From CAYNJF01 sp964397555 (GTDB lineage: Bacteria; Pseudomonadota; Gammaproteobacteria; Berkiellales; Berkiellaceae): 45,231 nt of DNA. The first letter of the stretch is position 1; every line of letters starts with the position of its first letter. Positions 15,254-24,700 of the stretch are shown here, one piece after another. The DNA lies in assembly GCA_964397555.1 (NCBI GenBank), contig CAYNJF010000019.1:1-45231 (forward strand), in the 5' to 3' direction. Position numbers and translations under genes: made by a program. The notes below the pieces were generated by a model. That model searched no databases. It saw only the letters and a list, made by a program, of their open reading frames with translations, and was not told the origin of the DNA.

Positions 15254-18187
15254 ATGCAAAAGCTGCTTCGTCAAGCCAATCAAGCCTTTAAGTCTAAGCA
15301 ATACGAACAGGCTCAAGAAAAAGCTCACTCGGTTCTAAAGACTGAGCCTTTAAACAGTGCGGCCTGGCATCTTTTAGGGTTGGTGGCGCTTGAGCAAAAG
15401 CATTACGATGAAGCCGCCGGCTTTTTGACCAAAGCGGTTGAGACAACCCCAAAAGCCCGATATCACTTTAATCTAGCCATTGCGTTAAGGCGATTAGGCC
15501 GACTAGACGAGTCGATCATTCAATATCAAGCTTGCTTAGCCAAAGAGCCTAAGATGCTCCAAGCTTGGACCAATCTTGGGAATGTTTATCGAGCTAAAGA
15601 CAGTTTTGAGCAAGCCATTGATGCCTTTAAACAAGCCCTTGAGGTAGAGCCAACGCATTCCATGTCGCATTATCAATTGGCGACGGTTTATCAAGAGCAG
15701 GCTAATTGGAATAAGGCCATTCAGTCTTATCAACGGGCTATCAAATATGATCCTAACAACCACAAGGCTCTTTGTCAGCTTGGGATCATCCATGCGAGAA
15801 TTCAACGCTTTGATCAAGCGCTCTCTTATTTTGACCGAGCCATCAAAGTGGAGCCATATTTCTTTGAGACTCATGTGGCATTAGCAGATACGTTGCTTGA
15901 AGTAGGGCAAAGCCAATTAGCACAATCTCACTATCGCCAAGCGCTCAAATTAAAGCCTGATGCTTGCAGCGTGCTTCGACAAATCACACTTTGTCATCAC
16001 TATGGGGATAGCGATCATAAAGATGCCCAATACATCCAAGCCCTTTTTGAGCATCCAAGCTTGGCGGATGAGCAAAAGATGCACCTGCATTTTGCTCTGG
16101 GAAAGATCTTTTTGGACAGTGGGAAGACCACACAATCTTTCGAGCATTTTCGAAAGGCCAATCACATTCAGTTCAAGACGAACCCCTTTAATATCTACAG
16201 TCTTCAAGCGTATGTAAAGAGCATTAAAGAGCGATTCAATGCTGATTTCATGAGTCAATGGGCCAACGCCTTTTCAAGCCAAACTGCGCCAATTATTTTG
16301 CTGGGGCCTTCTCAGTCAGGAAAATCCTGGTGTGAATCGCTATTAAGTAGTGTTCCTGATCTTGATGGGGGTGGTGAGGCCGGTCTGCAAGAGTTTGGTG
16401 CTACCAATCCCACGCAACAAGGATCCAAGGCCTACCCGGATTGGGTGAGTGATTTTGATGTGCCATCAGGCACTCTTTTGCAAGAGCATTATGTCAATCG
16501 ATTAAAACGTCAGTCGAATGCCCCTATGATCATGGATACCATGTCGGCCAATGTGTTTTACTTGGGGCTTATAAAGATCTTATTCCCTAATGCCAAGTTT
16601 ATTTACATCAAACGCGATCCCATAGAACTTGGTTTAAGTATGTACTTTACCTACTACCCGGATAAACACTTATATACCTATGATCTGGAGACCATAGGTC
16701 AGTTCATTCGACTGTACGACAACATGGTTGATCATTGGCGATCCATCGATGGCATCGAGATCATCGACGTTGATGTGGATAAGCTTAGAGAACAGCCCAA
16801 GCCGGCACTCGACGAGTTATCATCCTCCATGCTTTTAGATGTATCCAATTATGTCAAATTGGAGCCTCAACCTAAGTCACAGCTTACCCAACGATTTTTA
16901 CCCTATGTTGATGCCTTACAGAAAGGACTTTCATTTGATCCTGACTCGCACCGGTATGAGCTGGTTGAAGTGCTGAAAAAAGCTTCGATTCAGCATCAAT
17001 CAAAGTCTTATGAAATGGCAGCGAAACTATACCGATACGCAGCTCAGTTAGCCCCACAAAGTCCTATTCCTCCTCACTTGCTTGGGGTTTTACTTTACGA
17101 AACAGGGCAATTCGAGCAAGCCATTGCCTCGATGAAACATGCGGTTACGCTTGATCCCAATTACGCTCAAGCTCATCAAAACTTAGCCGCGATGCTCAAA
17201 GCTCACAACAAACCTGATGAGTCACAACATCACGCCGACATCGCCAAACGCTTAAACGAAGCCTATCATCAGCGCCATCATCAAACCTTACAAGACACTC
17301 ACAAAGCCGTATTGGCCAACGCTTTATCTGCTCCGATGACTTTGTTAAAAGAATTTGAACGCAAACAACTCTTCAAAGGAAAGCTAAAAGAGAGTCACGA
17401 TAAGCCTGGCACATCAGTGGCGGCAACTTTTTTTAGAGATTTGAGTTATGGCAGCTATCGTTTAGGTGGTCAGGCGACGAGTCCACGTGATAGATCGCAA
17501 TCGTGGCATCAATTGAATCAGCATTTATCGGTCATCAAACGATTATTTCAATTGGATGAAAACCTTATCAAAGTCTTAGATGTTGGGTGTGGGACAGGGT
17601 TATTCAGGCGTTTGATTGAGGGCAATGTCAGCTTTTCAGACGAGAAGGAAATCTACTATTGGGGAGTGGACAATCATCCTGCGCTCCTTGAAAAAGCCGC
17701 CACAGAGATCAGTGACGTGGACTCAGGGGCGGCCGGTAACTTTTGCCCCAGTGCTTTTGTCTTACAAGATGTAGAGTTTGGTCTTCCGTTTCAAGACAAC
17801 ACGTTTAATCTTGTTGTCAGTTTTGAGTCGATGGAAACCCTTTCGATGACGGCAGGGGTTAATCTGATAGCTGAAATGCATCGAGTCCTCAAGCCTGGTG
17901 GCCACCTATGCCTATCCACTGCTTTAGTTCATGATGGCTCTGATATGATTCAAAATCTTAGCTTTGTCGATTGGAAGCATTTGTTCGAAAAACAAGGTTT
18001 TGAAATTGAATCCGAGTTTGGTGGGGCATTAACTTTTGAACAATTGGTGCCTTTGATGAGTGAACAAGAAAAACACATGGCAGAACAGTTAAGACAGTAT
18101 CATCCTGATGAGCTTATAGCTTCGATGTTGGCACCGTTCTATTTAGACAATAACCCCCAGCGCTTGTTCGTGCTAAAAAAAGCCTAA
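15254..18187 (+). CDS. TPR - sulfotransferase - TPR - methyltransferase multidomain protein
   Basis: 977 residues. Residues 1-240 hold about seven tetratricopeptide repeats. From about 345 comes a sulfotransferase of the PAPS-dependent, tyrosylprotein-sulfotransferase-like group: the 5'-phosphosulfate loop is GPSQSGKSW at 351-359 (the usual PRSGT arginine is Gln), and the 3'-phosphate motif is IKRDPIELGLSMYF. A second TPR block lies at about 585-680. A class I SAM methyltransferase follows, with VLDVGCGTG at 774-782 and HRVLKPGGHL near 876. TPR-sulfotransferases are known; the added methyltransferase is unusual. It probably sulfates and methylates a glycan or protein (inference). The ribosome site is weak. 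Its end overlaps bioF on the other strand by 15 bases. Confidence 0.88.
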   Translation: MQKLLRQANQAFKSKQYEQAQEKAHSVLKTEPLNSAAWHLLGLVALEQKHYDEAAGFLTKAVETTPKARYHFNLAIALRRLGRLDESIIQYQACLAKEPKMLQAWTNLGNVYRAKDSFEQAIDAFKQALEVEPTHSMSHYQLATVYQEQANWNKAIQSYQRAIKYDPNNHKALCQLGIIHARIQRFDQALSYFDRAIKVEPYFFETHVALADTLLEVGQSQLAQSHYRQALKLKPDACSVLRQITLCHHYGDSDHKDAQYIQALFEHPSLADEQKMHLHFALGKIFLDSGKTTQSFEHFRKANHIQFKTNPFNIYSLQAYVKSIKERFNADFMSQWANAFSSQTAPIILLGPSQSGKSWCESLLSSVPDLDGGGEAGLQEFGATNPTQQGSKAYPDWVSDFDVPSGTLLQEHYVNRLKRQSNAPMIMDTMSANVFYLGLIKILFPNAKFIYIKRDPIELGLSMYFTYYPDKHLYTYDLETIGQFIRLYDNMVDHWRSIDGIEIIDVDVDKLREQPKPALDELSSSMLLDVSNYVKLEPQPKSQLTQRFLPYVDALQKGLSFDPDSHRYELVEVLKKASIQHQSKSYEMAAKLYRYAAQLAPQSPIPPHLLGVLLYETGQFEQAIASMKHAVTLDPNYAQAHQNLAAMLKAHNKPDESQHHADIAKRLNEAYHQRHHQTLQDTHKAVLANALSAPMTLLKEFERKQLFKGKLKESHDKPGTSVAATFFRDLSYGSYRLGGQATSPRDRSQSWHQLNQHLSVIKRLFQLDENLIKVLDVGCGTGLFRRLIEGNVSFSDEKEIYYWGVDNHPALLEKAATEISDVDSGAAGNFCPSAFVLQDVEFGLPFQDNTFNLVVSFESMETLSMTAGVNLIAEMHRVLKPGGHLCLSTALVHDGSDMIQNLSFVDWKHLFEKQGFEIESEFGGALTFEQLVPLMSEQEKHMAEQLRQYHPDELIASMLAPFYLDNNPQRLFVLKKA

Positions 18188-19300
18188 TTGTTTCCTGGCT
18201 TGAAGCAGAGCATGCACCAATGTCTCAAGATCATTTTGCTTAAGATTGGCATGAATCGAGATCCGAAGCCGAGTGGTATTTTTCGGAACCGTTGGGTAGC
18301 GTATCAATGACACCCCAATGCCTTGATGAGCTAAATGCAGTTTCACGTCTCTAGCCATCGCAATATCTGGGATCATAAGTCCAATAATGTGAGAGCTTGA
18401 GCGGCTTAAGCGAAACCCATGCTCACAAAGCAAAGCCTTTAGATGGTTAGATAAAGCCTTAACGTGCGCTCTTTGAGCATCCATCGACTGGACGCACTCG
18501 ATGGCCGCTAGCTGCATACCCAGTAAGGATGGTGGAAGCGCTGTTGAGTAAATCAGACCGGGGGCAGCGTTGATTAAAAAATCTTTCAGTCGGCTAGAGC
18601 AAGCCACAAACCCACCAAAACATCCTAATGCTTTGCCAAAGGTGGCGCAGGTAAGGGTAGAGAGCCCACCGTGGGAGAAGCCAGCCCCTTTGGGGCCATA
18701 AAGACCCAAGGCATGGGCCTCATCCACGTAGAGCATGGCTTTGTTTTCAGTGAGACTTTTTAAGGTGCTTAAATCGGTAATTGAGCCCTCCATGGAATAT
18801 AAAGACTCAACCAACACCCAGGTTACTCGCCCCTCATCAAGGTGCTTTTCAATGCCATCCATTTGTTGGTGAGGAAATCGAATTTGTTTTGCACCACTGC
18901 TTTGTATCCCTTGATGCATGCTGGCATGGATAAGGCGATCGCTTAGAATCAACGGGGCTTCTTTGAGTATTTGCCGATTCAACAAAGCACTTAGAACACT
19001 GACATTGGCCTGATAGCCTGAAGCAAAGAGTAGGGCTTGTTCGAACCCAAGCCATTCGGCTAGGGCTTTTTCAACTTCTTGAAAAGGAGCTTGTAAGTTG
19101 GATAGTGCTCTTGAGGCGCTCGAGGAGCAACCAAAGGTTTTGGCATATCGATGAGCGCTCTCAATTAATTTAGAGTTGCGACTCAACCCCAGCATATCAT
19201 TGGTTGAGAAGTCGACTCGATAGGGCTGACGTTGCTCTAAAGTTCGAAGCAAGTCTTGTTTAGTTCGACTCTCAAGATAGGCTTGGTATCTTGGGTGCAT
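18173..19300 (-). CDS. bioF: 8-amino-7-oxononanoate synthase (BioF)
   Basis: A PLP enzyme condensing pimeloyl-ACP/CoA with alanine in biotin synthesis. 375 residues from the ATG at 19300, which has GGGAGG 6 bases upstream. The alpha-oxoamine synthase signatures are present: STNDMLGLS near 32, SGYQAN near 94, YVDEAHALGLYGPKG with D193 and H196, and the PLP lysine K223 in FGKALGCFGG. An in-frame start further upstream (19390) would place 30 unrelated residues ahead. The gene begins inside the end of the upstream hydrolase gene (29-base overlap), suggesting coupled translation. No other bio genes are in the window, so the pathway is split across the genome. Confidence 0.93.
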   Translation of the reverse strand: MHPRYQAYLESRTKQDLLRTLEQRQPYRVDFSTNDMLGLSRNSKLIESAHRYAKTFGCSSSASRALSNLQAPFQEVEKALAEWLGFEQALLFASGYQANVSVLSALLNRQILKEAPLILSDRLIHASMHQGIQSSGAKQIRFPHQQMDGIEKHLDEGRVTWVLVESLYSMEGSITDLSTLKSLTENKAMLYVDEAHALGLYGPKGAGFSHGGLSTLTCATFGKALGCFGGFVACSSRLKDFLINAAPGLIYSTALPPSLLGMQLAAIECVQSMDAQRAHVKALSNHLKALLCEHGFRLSRSSSHIIGLMIPDIAMARDVKLHLAHQGIGVSLIRYPTVPKNTTRLRISIHANLKQNDLETLVHALLQARKQLGFF

Positions 19301-20147
19301 GTTGGCCTCCCACAGAGCATGCCATAGGCAGCTCGAGTAAAGATGGCCAGTCCTTAGCCCAGGAATGATGCGTAGCATCAGATAATACATGAACTTGTGC
19401 GCATGTTGTATTCATTGGCTCAACAAAGCTATGCGCAACTTTAGGAGGGACAATGCGGTCTTTTCCACCTGCGAAATGAAGTTGTGGCACGTTTGATATC
19501 GTTGATGCTAGGGTTTTAGGGTTTAAAGAGCCAAACAACTCACCTGTGTTGTGATGAGTGCGCATCAGATCGAGATCTAAATCACCAGCCACGGTGATTA
19601 AAGATAAAGTCTTTTCAAATCGCTGGGCCACTAGGGCGGCCAATCCCCCACCACCAGAGAAGCCAACAAGTTGGATGGAGTCGGCTTGAGCATGGCTCAT
19701 GGTAACGTTAATGGCCTCAAGGCTTGAGTTAACAACTTCAGTGGATAGTTTATGAGATGACCAATATTTGGGGTGACAGTTTCTTGTCGTGGACTGAGCC
19801 GGATACTGACAAGGTCTTGCCAAATAAAGCACATTGGGTCGATTGTCTTGAAGGGCAAGCTCAAGTGCAATGGGTTGATGAGGGGTGGGGTCCTCGGACA
19901 GTCGATATTTCCCAGCTTTGGAGTGACCGTCTCCCTCAAGATACACCACTAAAGGTAACCCCGGTGTCTTTATTTTTTGCAGTCCAAAAAAATCAAAGTC
20001 TTTGGTGGAAATGATTTGCGGTTCAAATCCAAGGCTTTTGCTTTGCTCGACAAGTTGATAGGTATGGGTTGTGCCACGGTGCGCACAACCAAATTGAACA
20101 AGAGAAAAGATCAATAAAATCAAGCTGGTGTTCAAAATTTTTTTCAT
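19272..20147 (-). CDS. Exported alpha/beta hydrolase
   Basis: An alpha/beta-hydrolase fold enzyme with nucleophile elbow GFSGGGG, a following acidic position in GGKDRIVPP, and a catalytic histidine in DATHHSWAKD. The N-terminus (MKKILNTSLILLIFSLVQFGC) is a signal peptide ending at a cysteine, possibly a lipoprotein, though the lipobox (QFGC) is imperfect. 291 residues from the ATG at 20147. The position directly before and overlapping bioF invites comparison with BioH, the carboxylesterase of pimelate synthesis. However, BioH is cytoplasmic while this protein appears exported, so that role is doubtful. The substrate is unknown; esterase or lipase activity is plausible. Confidence 0.78.
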   Translation of the reverse strand: MKKILNTSLILLIFSLVQFGCAHRGTTHTYQLVEQSKSLGFEPQIISTKDFDFFGLQKIKTPGLPLVVYLEGDGHSKAGKYRLSEDPTPHQPIALELALQDNRPNVLYLARPCQYPAQSTTRNCHPKYWSSHKLSTEVVNSSLEAINVTMSHAQADSIQLVGFSGGGGLAALVAQRFEKTLSLITVAGDLDLDLMRTHHNTGELFGSLNPKTLASTISNVPQLHFAGGKDRIVPPKVAHSFVEPMNTTCAQVHVLSDATHHSWAKDWPSLLELPMACSVGGQHAPKIPSLS

Positions 20148-20261
20148 GCAAAGAAACTCATCAAGTTGGGTGCCATGGCCTGTAAATTCATGATACAGTC
20201 GTAGACCAAAAAAAGTATAAAAAAGCAAATTATTTATTCTTCTCACAAAATGGAGTTGCAG

Positions 20262-21260
20262 ATGAGTGCCCAAAGCCATGGAACCAAAAATTGGCTCGCT
20301 TTATGTTTAACCATGATGGTGCCTGTGGCCCATGCTAATGTTTTAATTCTGCAAGAGACGGCGCCAACCAAGGTTTATGAAGCTGGTGAGATTGATCCGG
20401 ATGATGCTCGTGGCACCTGGGTGATGACCTACGCCAATGATTTTAAGCAGCAAGCTCAAGATTTTACCGAAGGCTTCGATGGCAACACCGTGGGTGGTGG
20501 CTTTGGTATGGACTGGCGCATTGGAGAGCCTTGGATCGTCGGTGCAGGACTTCGCCATGATTACACCAACTTAAATTCGACGAACTACTCGGGCACCGAT
20601 AATGACTTTACCTCAACCCGTTTGTTCGCTTATGGTCGATACGACATTGATGCCAATTGGTTCGTGAATGCTTCTGCGGCCATCGCGTTTAATCAGTACA
20701 ACACAGATAGACGAGTCACAAGATTTTTACCGGTGCTTGCTGGGTTCGCTGATGTCATTAAAGCCCATGGGGATATCCATGGTTATCAACTTTCTTTTGA
20801 CATAGAGACAGGCTATCAATTTGCCTGGGGCCAGTGGCGCTTTTTGCCTGAGATTGGTTTCAGCTATAACCATTTGAGCCTTGATAACTACGCAGAGTTG
20901 GGAGCCGGCACATCGAATCGTCGTTTTGGTGATCAAACCTTTGAGACCATCAAGTTTAATGCCGATGCCATCATTGGCTACCAGAATGAGTTCCCATTGG
21001 CGATTTTGACGCCTTTCGTCCACTTCAAAGTGTTTAGAGACATCAATGACGACCGTGTTGAGAGCACGGCAAGAGTGTTGGGCGGGGCCACCTTATTCCC
21101 AAGCTTTAGCACCATTCCTGCACAAACGAGTTACCAGACTGGGGCAGGATTTTCATTATTTGGCCAAGGTAATGTTCAGGTAACCATGCGCTACGATTAT
21201 ACGTATAAGCATAACTATCGTGATCATCAGGCCTTAATTTATGTTCGTCATGAGTTTTAA
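20262..21260 (+). CDS. Autotransporter-type outer-membrane barrel without passenger
   Basis: 332 residues: signal peptide (to about LTMMVPVAHA), a short N-terminal segment, then a barrel domain of about 280 residues with repeated amphipathic strands (TRLFAYGRYDIDANWFVNASAAIAF, GYQLSFDIETGYQFAWGQWRFLPEIGFSYN). It ends in the classical outer-membrane terminal strand LIYVRHEF with C-terminal Phe. No beta-helical passenger is present, unlike the two genes that follow. The ATG at 20262 has GGAG 6 bases upstream; an ATG four codons earlier is also possible. It lies 11 bases before the first autotransporter, almost certainly the same operon, and could help assembly or act as a stand-alone adhesin or porin. 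Confidence 0.83.
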   Translation: MSAQSHGTKNWLALCLTMMVPVAHANVLILQETAPTKVYEAGEIDPDDARGTWVMTYANDFKQQAQDFTEGFDGNTVGGGFGMDWRIGEPWIVGAGLRHDYTNLNSTNYSGTDNDFTSTRLFAYGRYDIDANWFVNASAAIAFNQYNTDRRVTRFLPVLAGFADVIKAHGDIHGYQLSFDIETGYQFAWGQWRFLPEIGFSYNHLSLDNYAELGAGTSNRRFGDQTFETIKFNADAIIGYQNEFPLAILTPFVHFKVFRDINDDRVESTARVLGGATLFPSFSTIPAQTSYQTGAGFSLFGQGNVQVTMRYDYTYKHNYRDHQALIYVRHEF

Positions 21261-21271
21261 GTAGGTCACAC

Positions 21272-24200
21272 GTGTTCAGACCCACCATCAAATACCCTCT
21301 ACTCATTGCCGCACTAAGCTCAAGCTTGGTGCTGGCTCCAAGCCCGGTGGTTGCCGAGCTAACCGTCTCTACGACTTTAAACAAAAGCATTACCACCGCC
21401 GATGAAGGGGACATCATTATCACCCCAACAGGCCTGGTTAATGCTACCACCGGCGCGGCAGTCACCATCAACTCTGGGGATACCCTGAACATTGAATCTA
21501 ATAGTCAAGGTAGTCTCTCTCAAGCTGTGGTTCGAACTGGGGGTAGTGTCAATGCCGTTCAAGTTACCGAAGACGGCGCGGGTGGAAAAATCTTCGTTGG
21601 CGCCAATCGTGGGATATTAGGTCAAAACAACAATGCTGCCGGCATTGAGATAAGTTTAAATGGTGGTCTTGAGTTCACCGTTGATAATGAGGGAAGCATT
21701 GGTACCAGTGGGGCCAATGGTTTTCCACAAGGGATAGAAGTTAATAACTCTGGCCAAGTGGTGATCAACAACGAAAGCACGGGTACTATTTTTGGCTCGG
21801 ATGATGCGTTTCGTATCCAAAGTGGATCCAACGTTACCATCAACAACGCCGAGGGCGGTGTGATTGAACAAAAAGGGCTTACGGTCATTAACACCGCGGC
21901 CATTGAGTTTAATCAAAACTCAGTCGGGGTGGTGAACAACTCAGGGACCATCAGTCATCCAAATACTCAATTTGAATCAGGTGCCTTTGCTGTGTTTGTC
22001 GGTAACCCTAGCGTCACCGTCAACAATACTTCCACGGGCCTCATTACTTCACAATCAAGTGCATTCCGTTATCGTCTAAACACCAATAACCCGACCTTTA
22101 ATGTGAATAACGACGGTACGATTTTTGCCGATGACCATGCTTTTTTGTTTCAAAATTCAGGTCAGATTGGTTTAACCAATAACGGCACAATTACCTCGAA
22201 TGCGGCATTGATTCGTGTGCAAAACGGTCAAATGTCAGGGTCGATAAATAACAATGTCTCCGGTGTTATGACGTCAAGAGATTTTCGCATTTTAAATCTT
22301 GAGTCAGGCTCTTTCGTTGGTAATATTTTCAACAACGGTACCATGACCACCATGGACGCAACGAACGGTTCTATTTTTAGAATGGCGGGTAACATGGTGG
22401 GTACCGTTGTCAACAATGGAACCTTCAACGCCGGCTCAAATGGCGTGCGCATTATCGGCAATATGACGGGTGATATTTTAAATACTGGCACCATCAATGC
22501 AGCAACAGCCGTCTTTTTTGATGGTGGCTCCCAAACGGGGCAGGTGACTAATACTGGCACCATCAATGCGACAAGCAGTGCTTTGCTCATGAGTGGTGCA
22601 AGCTCCACAACAGGGGCCTTCACCAACTCAGGGTCAATCACCTCCGATGCTAACCCTGCAATCCAGTTAACTGGAAACTCCTTTATTACTGGCGGGATCA
22701 TCAACTCAGGAAACATTACCGGTACCGGAGGCATCGCCATCGATTTAACCGGCGCGGTGGGCACAAGCATTACTCAAAACGGCGGGACCATTACCGGGGA
22801 CATTCTTGGTATGCCAACAGCCACCACCTTAAACATCAATGGTGGAACCATCGCTGGCAACATTACTTTTCAAGGTGGCAATGATCTGGTCAATTTTGAA
22901 GGGGGTACCTTCACAGGGACCATGGACGGTGGGGCCGGTATTGATATCTTGAACGTCAATAATTCGTTCACCACCTCTGGCCCAATTACCAATTTTGAAA
23001 ACTTTAATGTCAATAACGCAGGTACCGTTTTTACCATCTTAGAGCCTATTAGCAACATTGGTGGCGACATCATCGTGAATGCCGGGACCTCAATGGTGGT
23101 TGCCGGCAGTATGACGGGTACTTCTCTTGGGGATTGGGTTAATGATGGGAGTGTGACCGTCCAAGATTCCGCCCAAATAAATTTACCCGCATTGGATTTT
23201 CAGAATAATGGGGTTCTGGACATCAAAGAGCAAAGCAATATCATTTTTGATAGCATCACGGGGAACGGCGGCACATACGCTTTTGAAATTACCGACATCA
23301 ATCAATTTGCAAACATTACAACGCAAGCCGGTGGTATCAATACGGATGTAACCGGGGAGACCGTGCAAGTTGATATTTCAGGGAATGGTTTTATTCAAAC
23401 GGGACAGCGTTTTGTTTTTGTCGACAACTCAGGCGACGCTATCACAGGCAATAACGCCAATGACTTTACCTTTACTCAACCGTCTTCTCGGACGATCCGA
23501 TTTGATCAAGATTTTGGCACGGCGTCTGAGCTTGCTGCTGTGGCAAGGCGTATACCCTTTGTTCAAGTGGTTGAAAGTGAAAATGCTAACGCCGTTGCTG
23601 AATCACTGGATGGGTTAATCAATAATCCAAATGGGCTTCCCACGGATGTCATCCAAGCGATTGGTCAAATTGATGCGTTTGATACCATAGAAGAAGTCAG
23701 TCGCTCTTTAGAGACTTTTGGGCCAACCGTTGATGGTGGCACAGTCGAAGGAAGCTTTCATTTTCATAACAACTCAGTCGACACCGTCATTTCCCGCGTC
23801 TCTCATGCTCGCTCTCTTTATGACGTTCAGCGCACTTTAGCGGCTGGAGATACCCCTTATTTTGGCATGGGCATATGGGCAAAAGCATTTGCCTCTCGAT
23901 TGTCTCAGCAAAACATTGGGGACAAGCCGGGCTACACGGCAGGCTCTGGCGCTTTAATCGTCGGAGCCGATCGTTTACTGTCACCGTATTGGCGCGTCGG
24001 TGGTGCCGTCTCCTATACGATAGGGACTGTCGATGATCGCTCGCTGGCCGGTAATGAGCTTGATTTTGATTCGTTCCAATTTACGCTTTATTCCAGTTAT
24101 GACTCTAAAGATGCCTGGTACGTCGACTCGTTCTTTAGCGTGGGCATCAACGAGTATAAATCCACTCGAAACATTGTCGCTGGTAATGTTGTTGCCACAC

Positions 24201-24700
24201 CCACGGCCGACTATAACGCTTGGCAATACTCGGCTCGATTCCAAGCCGGTTACAAAATCAAATACGGAAAATATCGCATCACACCTTTAGTTCGTGTGCG
24301 CACAGGCATGCTTGATGTCGATGCTTACACCGAAAAAGGTGGCGGTGGCTTTAACTTGGCGGTTGAGTCGGATAATGCTTTAGAGGTGGCGCTTTCAGGG
24401 GGAATTCGTTTATCGCAAGTCCTTGAATATGCAGAAGCGCAATACGTGCCAGAGTTTCGTTTTATTGTCGATTACGATTTGTTAAGAGATCGCCAAGAGG
24501 CCACCTCAAACTTTGTGGCCAGTGGCGGCACGTTCTTTAATACGCGTGGGGTCAAGCCTGATCCTTTAACTTATCTTGTTGGAGCCGGTCTGCACACTTA
24601 TGCCAGAGAAGGCCTTATTTTTTCCGTTCATTACGATTTAGCGCTCAAAGAGCAATTTGTCGGTCATTCAGGACATGTAAAGGTACGATATGAGTGGTGA
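21272..24700 (+). CDS. Autotransporter adhesin 1 (type Va), beta-helical passenger
   Basis: 1142 residues: signal peptide (ends near SPVVA), a passenger of about 800 residues made of short repeats around N-N/S-G-T-I (VVNNSGTISH, ILNTGTINA, FTNSGSITS), a linker, and a C-terminal autotransporter barrel from about residue 863 (FGMGIWAKAF) ending VKVRYEW. No cysteine was seen, as usual for such passengers. The repeats fit a right-handed beta-helix exposed on the cell surface. The GTG start has TAGGT upstream. It overlaps the next gene by 11 bases, so the two are translationally coupled. The barrel is clearly related to that of the next gene (shared GADRLLSPYWRVGGA). Confidence 0.9.
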   Translation: MFRPTIKYPLLIAALSSSLVLAPSPVVAELTVSTTLNKSITTADEGDIIITPTGLVNATTGAAVTINSGDTLNIESNSQGSLSQAVVRTGGSVNAVQVTEDGAGGKIFVGANRGILGQNNNAAGIEISLNGGLEFTVDNEGSIGTSGANGFPQGIEVNNSGQVVINNESTGTIFGSDDAFRIQSGSNVTINNAEGGVIEQKGLTVINTAAIEFNQNSVGVVNNSGTISHPNTQFESGAFAVFVGNPSVTVNNTSTGLITSQSSAFRYRLNTNNPTFNVNNDGTIFADDHAFLFQNSGQIGLTNNGTITSNAALIRVQNGQMSGSINNNVSGVMTSRDFRILNLESGSFVGNIFNNGTMTTMDATNGSIFRMAGNMVGTVVNNGTFNAGSNGVRIIGNMTGDILNTGTINAATAVFFDGGSQTGQVTNTGTINATSSALLMSGASSTTGAFTNSGSITSDANPAIQLTGNSFITGGIINSGNITGTGGIAIDLTGAVGTSITQNGGTITGDILGMPTATTLNINGGTIAGNITFQGGNDLVNFEGGTFTGTMDGGAGIDILNVNNSFTTSGPITNFENFNVNNAGTVFTILEPISNIGGDIIVNAGTSMVVAGSMTGTSLGDWVNDGSVTVQDSAQINLPALDFQNNGVLDIKEQSNIIFDSITGNGGTYAFEITDINQFANITTQAGGINTDVTGETVQVDISGNGFIQTGQRFVFVDNSGDAITGNNANDFTFTQPSSRTIRFDQDFGTASELAAVARRIPFVQVVESENANAVAESLDGLINNPNGLPTDVIQAIGQIDAFDTIEEVSRSLETFGPTVDGGTVEGSFHFHNNSVDTVISRVSHARSLYDVQRTLAAGDTPYFGMGIWAKAFASRLSQQNIGDKPGYTAGSGALIVGADRLLSPYWRVGGAVSYTIGTVDDRSLAGNELDFDSFQFTLYSSYDSKDAWYVDSFFSVGINEYKSTRNIVAGNVVATPTADYNAWQYSARFQAGYKIKYGKYRITPLVRVRTGMLDVDAYTEKGGGGFNLAVESDNALEVALSGGIRLSQVLEYAEAQYVPEFRFIVDYDLLRDRQEATSNFVASGGTFFNTRGVKPDPLTYLVGAGLHTYAREGLIFSVHYDLALKEQFVGHSGHVKVRYEW

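Noticed and set aside
19272..20147. BioH (pimeloyl-ACP esterase)
   Set aside because: The genomic position fits but the protein is exported and the sequence does not show recognisable BioH features beyond the general hydrolase fold.
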